Notes under the pieces: model-generated
The model's database searches: none
What the model was told of the DNA's origin: nothing
Seen by the model: only the letters and a program-made list of their open reading frames with translations
Position numbers and translations under genes: made by a program
Shown: positions 4,318 through 5,503 of the stretch, piece after piece
Numbering within the stretch: the first letter of the stretch is position 1
Layout: each line of letters begins with the position of its first letter
Source of the DNA: Chloroflexales bacterium
Lineage (GTDB): Bacteria > Chloroflexota > Chloroflexia > Chloroflexales > Chloroflexaceae
NCBI GenBank assembly: GCA_013336035.1
Contig: JAAXUL010000586.1
Location: 1-5,503, forward strand
DNA: 5,503 nucleotides
Direction of reading: 5' to 3'

Positions 4318-4689
4318 GTGTACGTGACCTCCCGCACCGTTCAGACCCTCCCGGGGCAGCAGCTCGCCTTTGTGGACGCCTGGGTGAGCCTGGCGGCCCA
4401 CCCGCTCAAGCACCAGCCGGGCTTCAAGCACGTGTACGTGATGGCCGCGCCCGGACAGGCCGATACCGTGATCATCTTCCTGGTCTGGCAGACCGAGGCT
4501 AATATGCAGGCATGGCTGGCGTCTGATGCGCACCGCCGGGTGGAGGAGCGGGTGGCCCCGCTCGGGTGCAGCCAGCCGGCGACCGCGGACTACACGCTGT
4601 TCTTCGAGCAGTGCGCCTGCTCGCACCACTACAACGTCGATGTGCTGGAGGAAGATGTGGGCATTGGCGCTCCGGGCACGGACAGCTAA
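4318..4689 (+). CDS. ABM-like dimeric alpha/beta-barrel protein with Cys/His tail
   Basis: A 123-residue cytoplasmic protein. It starts MYVTSRTVQTLPGQ and has a hydrophobic strand TVIIFLVWQ followed by MQAWLASDAHRRVEE, the pattern of the antibiotic-biosynthesis-monooxygenase (ABM) ferredoxin-like fold. Members include cofactor-free oxygenases, heme-degrading enzymes and many unassigned proteins, so no reaction is claimed. Residues 84-104 carry Cys84, Cys99, Cys101, His103 and His104 (CACSHH), beyond the usual core and possibly metal-binding. GTG 4318 is chosen because AAGGAG (4306-4311) is 6 bases upstream; ATG 4312 would touch the ribosome site directly and would add only two residues. A frame-open extension back to 4126 has no ribosome site and unlike-protein composition. 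The gene lies downstream of the PadR-ModA gene behind a structured leader. A link to metal homeostasis is only positional. Confidence 0.72.
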   Translation: MYVTSRTVQTLPGQQLAFVDAWVSLAAHPLKHQPGFKHVYVMAAPGQADTVIIFLVWQTEANMQAWLASDAHRRVEERVAPLGCSQPATADYTLFFEQCACSHHYNVDVLEEDVGIGAPGTDS

Positions 4690-4958
4690 GGCGTACACCC
4701 GGCGGGTGGCGTGGCGCGCGGCGTGGGACGCCTGATGTCGCGCCAGCGCGCCGAGCCATGGCGGCTCACGGCACAGCCGGTGGGCCCAGGCTGGTGGAAG
4801 GTTTGAGGCAGGGCGCCGTGGGGTTCCGGCCCGGGCGCGAGCCTGCTCGTGCCTCGCTGTGCGTCGCTCTGTGCCAGAGTGTCGCGCAGTGGGCAGCGCA
4901 GGTGCGCGTCTGCTCAGGAACGTGCTGCGGCTCTGCACCGGCCAAGGAGATCGACCTC
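4690..4958. other. Non-coding spacer with no clear signal
   Basis: This 269-bp GC-rich stretch contains no gene with start and ribosome-site support. An open frame crosses it into the downstream lipoprotein, but the real start is at 4959. A modest hairpin pairs GAGCC (4753-4757) with GGCTC (4763-4767), with GCC/GGC outside after a bulge. I see no TATAAT-like hexamer, so the lipoprotein may be read from a promoter further upstream. Confidence 0.5.
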
Positions 4959-5360
4959 ATGCGACGCACGCTTGTGATCGGACTGGTTGCGCTCACCCTC
5001 CTCACCGCCTGCGGCCAGCCCGCAGGCGCCCCGACGACCCCCGTGACGCCGGCCGCCACCGGCGCCCCAACGGCCCCTGCGACGCCGGCCGCCACCGGTG
5101 TTCCCCCCGCGCCTGCCGCAACCACGTCGTCCACGCTCCCGTCGCCGGAGCCCGCCACCACCAGGCTGCCCGCGTCTGCCGCCACGTCGCTGGCCACGGC
5201 CCCGGCGGCAGACGCGCAGGAGCTGACCGTCTTTGCCATCGCGCCCTTCAGCATCGGCGACAGCGCCCAGGCGGAGCTGGCCCAGACGTTCGTGGACTAC
5301 CTGCGGATGCCCGAGGCCCAGGCCACCCTGGTCGCGTACGGCTTTCTGGCGGCGCAGTGA
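4959..5360 (+). CDS. Small lipoprotein carrying only the ModA C-terminal segment
   Basis: A 133-residue exported lipoprotein. Signal peptide residues 1-17 are followed by lipobox LTAC (Cys18). About 19-85 are a Pro/Ala/Thr-rich linker with repeated TPAATG units. The C-terminal part reads ELTVFAIAPFSIGDSAQAEL then AQTFVDYLRMPEAQATLVAYGF. This aligns with the last roughly 40 residues of the ModA lipoprotein at 289 (SPDLAQAFVDFVLSPEAQQVLVSYGF). The central ligand-binding lobes are absent, so it cannot bind oxyanion like ModA. ELTVFA could be either the first ModA strand joined directly to the end by internal deletion, or the strand that normally precedes this helix. AAGGAG (4944-4949) is 9 bases before ATG. 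The stop overlaps the next start (TGATG), suggesting translational coupling to the methyltransferase. It may be a decayed ModA or a small protein with a new role. Confidence 0.8.
   Translation: MRRTLVIGLVALTLLTACGQPAGAPTTPVTPAATGAPTAPATPAATGVPPAPAATTSSTLPSPEPATTRLPASAATSLATAPAADAQELTVFAIAPFSIGDSAQAELAQTFVDYLRMPEAQATLVAYGFLAAQ
5045..5098 (+). repeat. 18-bp direct repeat in the lipoprotein linker
   Basis: GACGCCGGCCGCCACCGG occurs exactly at 5045-5062 and 5081-5098, a 36-bp (12-codon) period encoding TPAATG-type units in the linker. Exact identity at DNA level suggests recent in-frame expansion by slippage. Linker length is therefore likely to vary between strains. Confidence 0.75.
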
Positions 5361-5503
5361 TGCACTATCTGGCCGACATGCGGCGCCGCTACCGGGAGGG
5401 CGACCTGCCCTGGGAAGCCCCGCTGCCGCCGCCCGAGGTGCTGGCCGCCGCCGAGCGGCTGCCGCCGGGGCGGGCGCTCGACCTGGGCTGCGGCAGCGGG
5501 CGC
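5360..5503 (+). CDS. SAM-dependent methyltransferase, N-terminal part (runs off the window)
   Basis: The first 48 residues only. It begins MHYLADMRRRYREGDLPWE and reaches ALDLGCGSGR at residues 39-48, the glycine-rich motif I that binds S-adenosylmethionine in class I methyltransferases. The YxxGDxPWE opening resembles thiopurine-methyltransferase/TehB-like small-molecule enzymes; the substrate cannot be told. The ATG shares its A with the TGA of the lipoprotein (TGATG), so the two are probably one transcript and coupled in translation. No separate ribosome site is evident. The C-terminal part lies outside the window. Confidence 0.82.
   Translation, partial: MHYLADMRRRYREGDLPWEAPLPPPEVLAAAERLPPGRALDLGCGSGR

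Noticed and set aside
4084..4938. Minus-strand open frame opposite the ABM-like gene
   Set aside because: Arg/Ala-rich shadow with no recognisable motif and no ribosome site; the plus strand has a better protein.
4566..4958. Upstream extension of the lipoprotein frame
   Set aside because: It overlaps the ABM-like gene out of frame. The signal peptide and lipobox start properly at 4959 behind AAGGAG.
1..5503. CRISPR array, tRNA, rRNA, transposase or insertion sequence ends
   Set aside because: No regularly spaced repeats, no tRNA-like cloverleaf with CCA-type end, no transposase motifs and no paired terminal repeats were seen on reading both strands.

Overview
This is a high-GC bacterial window. 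Lipoproteins with a short signal peptide, a lipobox and a long Pro/Ala/Thr-rich linker, PadR regulators and heavy GC codon bias suggest Chloroflexota (Chloroflexus/Roseiflexus-like). That assignment is an inference from style, because no taxonomic marker gene is present. The theme is molybdate/tungstate oxyanion handling. ModA-related material appears three times, alongside a molbindin (Mop) and two PadR regulators. No ModB or ModC transporter subunit lies inside the window.

Layout. Positions 1-288 hold no convincing gene, but they carry a hairpin, an inverted repeat, a weak promoter and an exact ATGT-N8-ACAT PadR-type operator upstream of a ModA-like lipoprotein gene (289-1323). Just after its stop codon, two further reading frames (to 1591) encode a sulfite-oxidase-like molybdopterin-fold domain. 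The original gene was evidently a ModA-domain fusion, now split by two single-base frame breaks. A promoter at 1621-1649 and a leader that can fold into three consecutive hairpins precede a 70-residue Mop protein (1770-1982). A convergent PadR gene (2576 to 2007, minus strand) follows. Face-to-face overlapping promoters with short palindromes then lead into a 440-residue plus-strand gene (2765-4087).

The 2765-4087 gene is the highlight. Its N-terminus is a PadR regulator paralogous to the divergent neighbour. The rest is a ModA domain whose C-terminal segment has been moved in front of its N-terminal part, which is a circular permutation. It has no signal peptide, so it looks like a cytoplasmic one-component regulator sensing molybdate, tungstate or a related oxyanion.

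Downstream are four alternating copies of a 7-bp inverted repeat, able to form mutually exclusive hairpins, ahead of a small ABM-like (dimeric alpha/beta barrel) protein (4318-4689). Next come a lipoprotein carrying only the isolated ModA C-terminal segment (4959-5360) and the start of an overlapping SAM-dependent methyltransferase gene (5360 to the window end).

Proposed working model (inference): the PadR-ModA fusion, perhaps with its stand-alone PadR paralogue, reads cytoplasmic oxyanion level. It would control the ModA lipoprotein gene through the ATGT-N8-ACAT site and its own divergent promoter. Mop would buffer or store the oxyanion in the cytoplasm.
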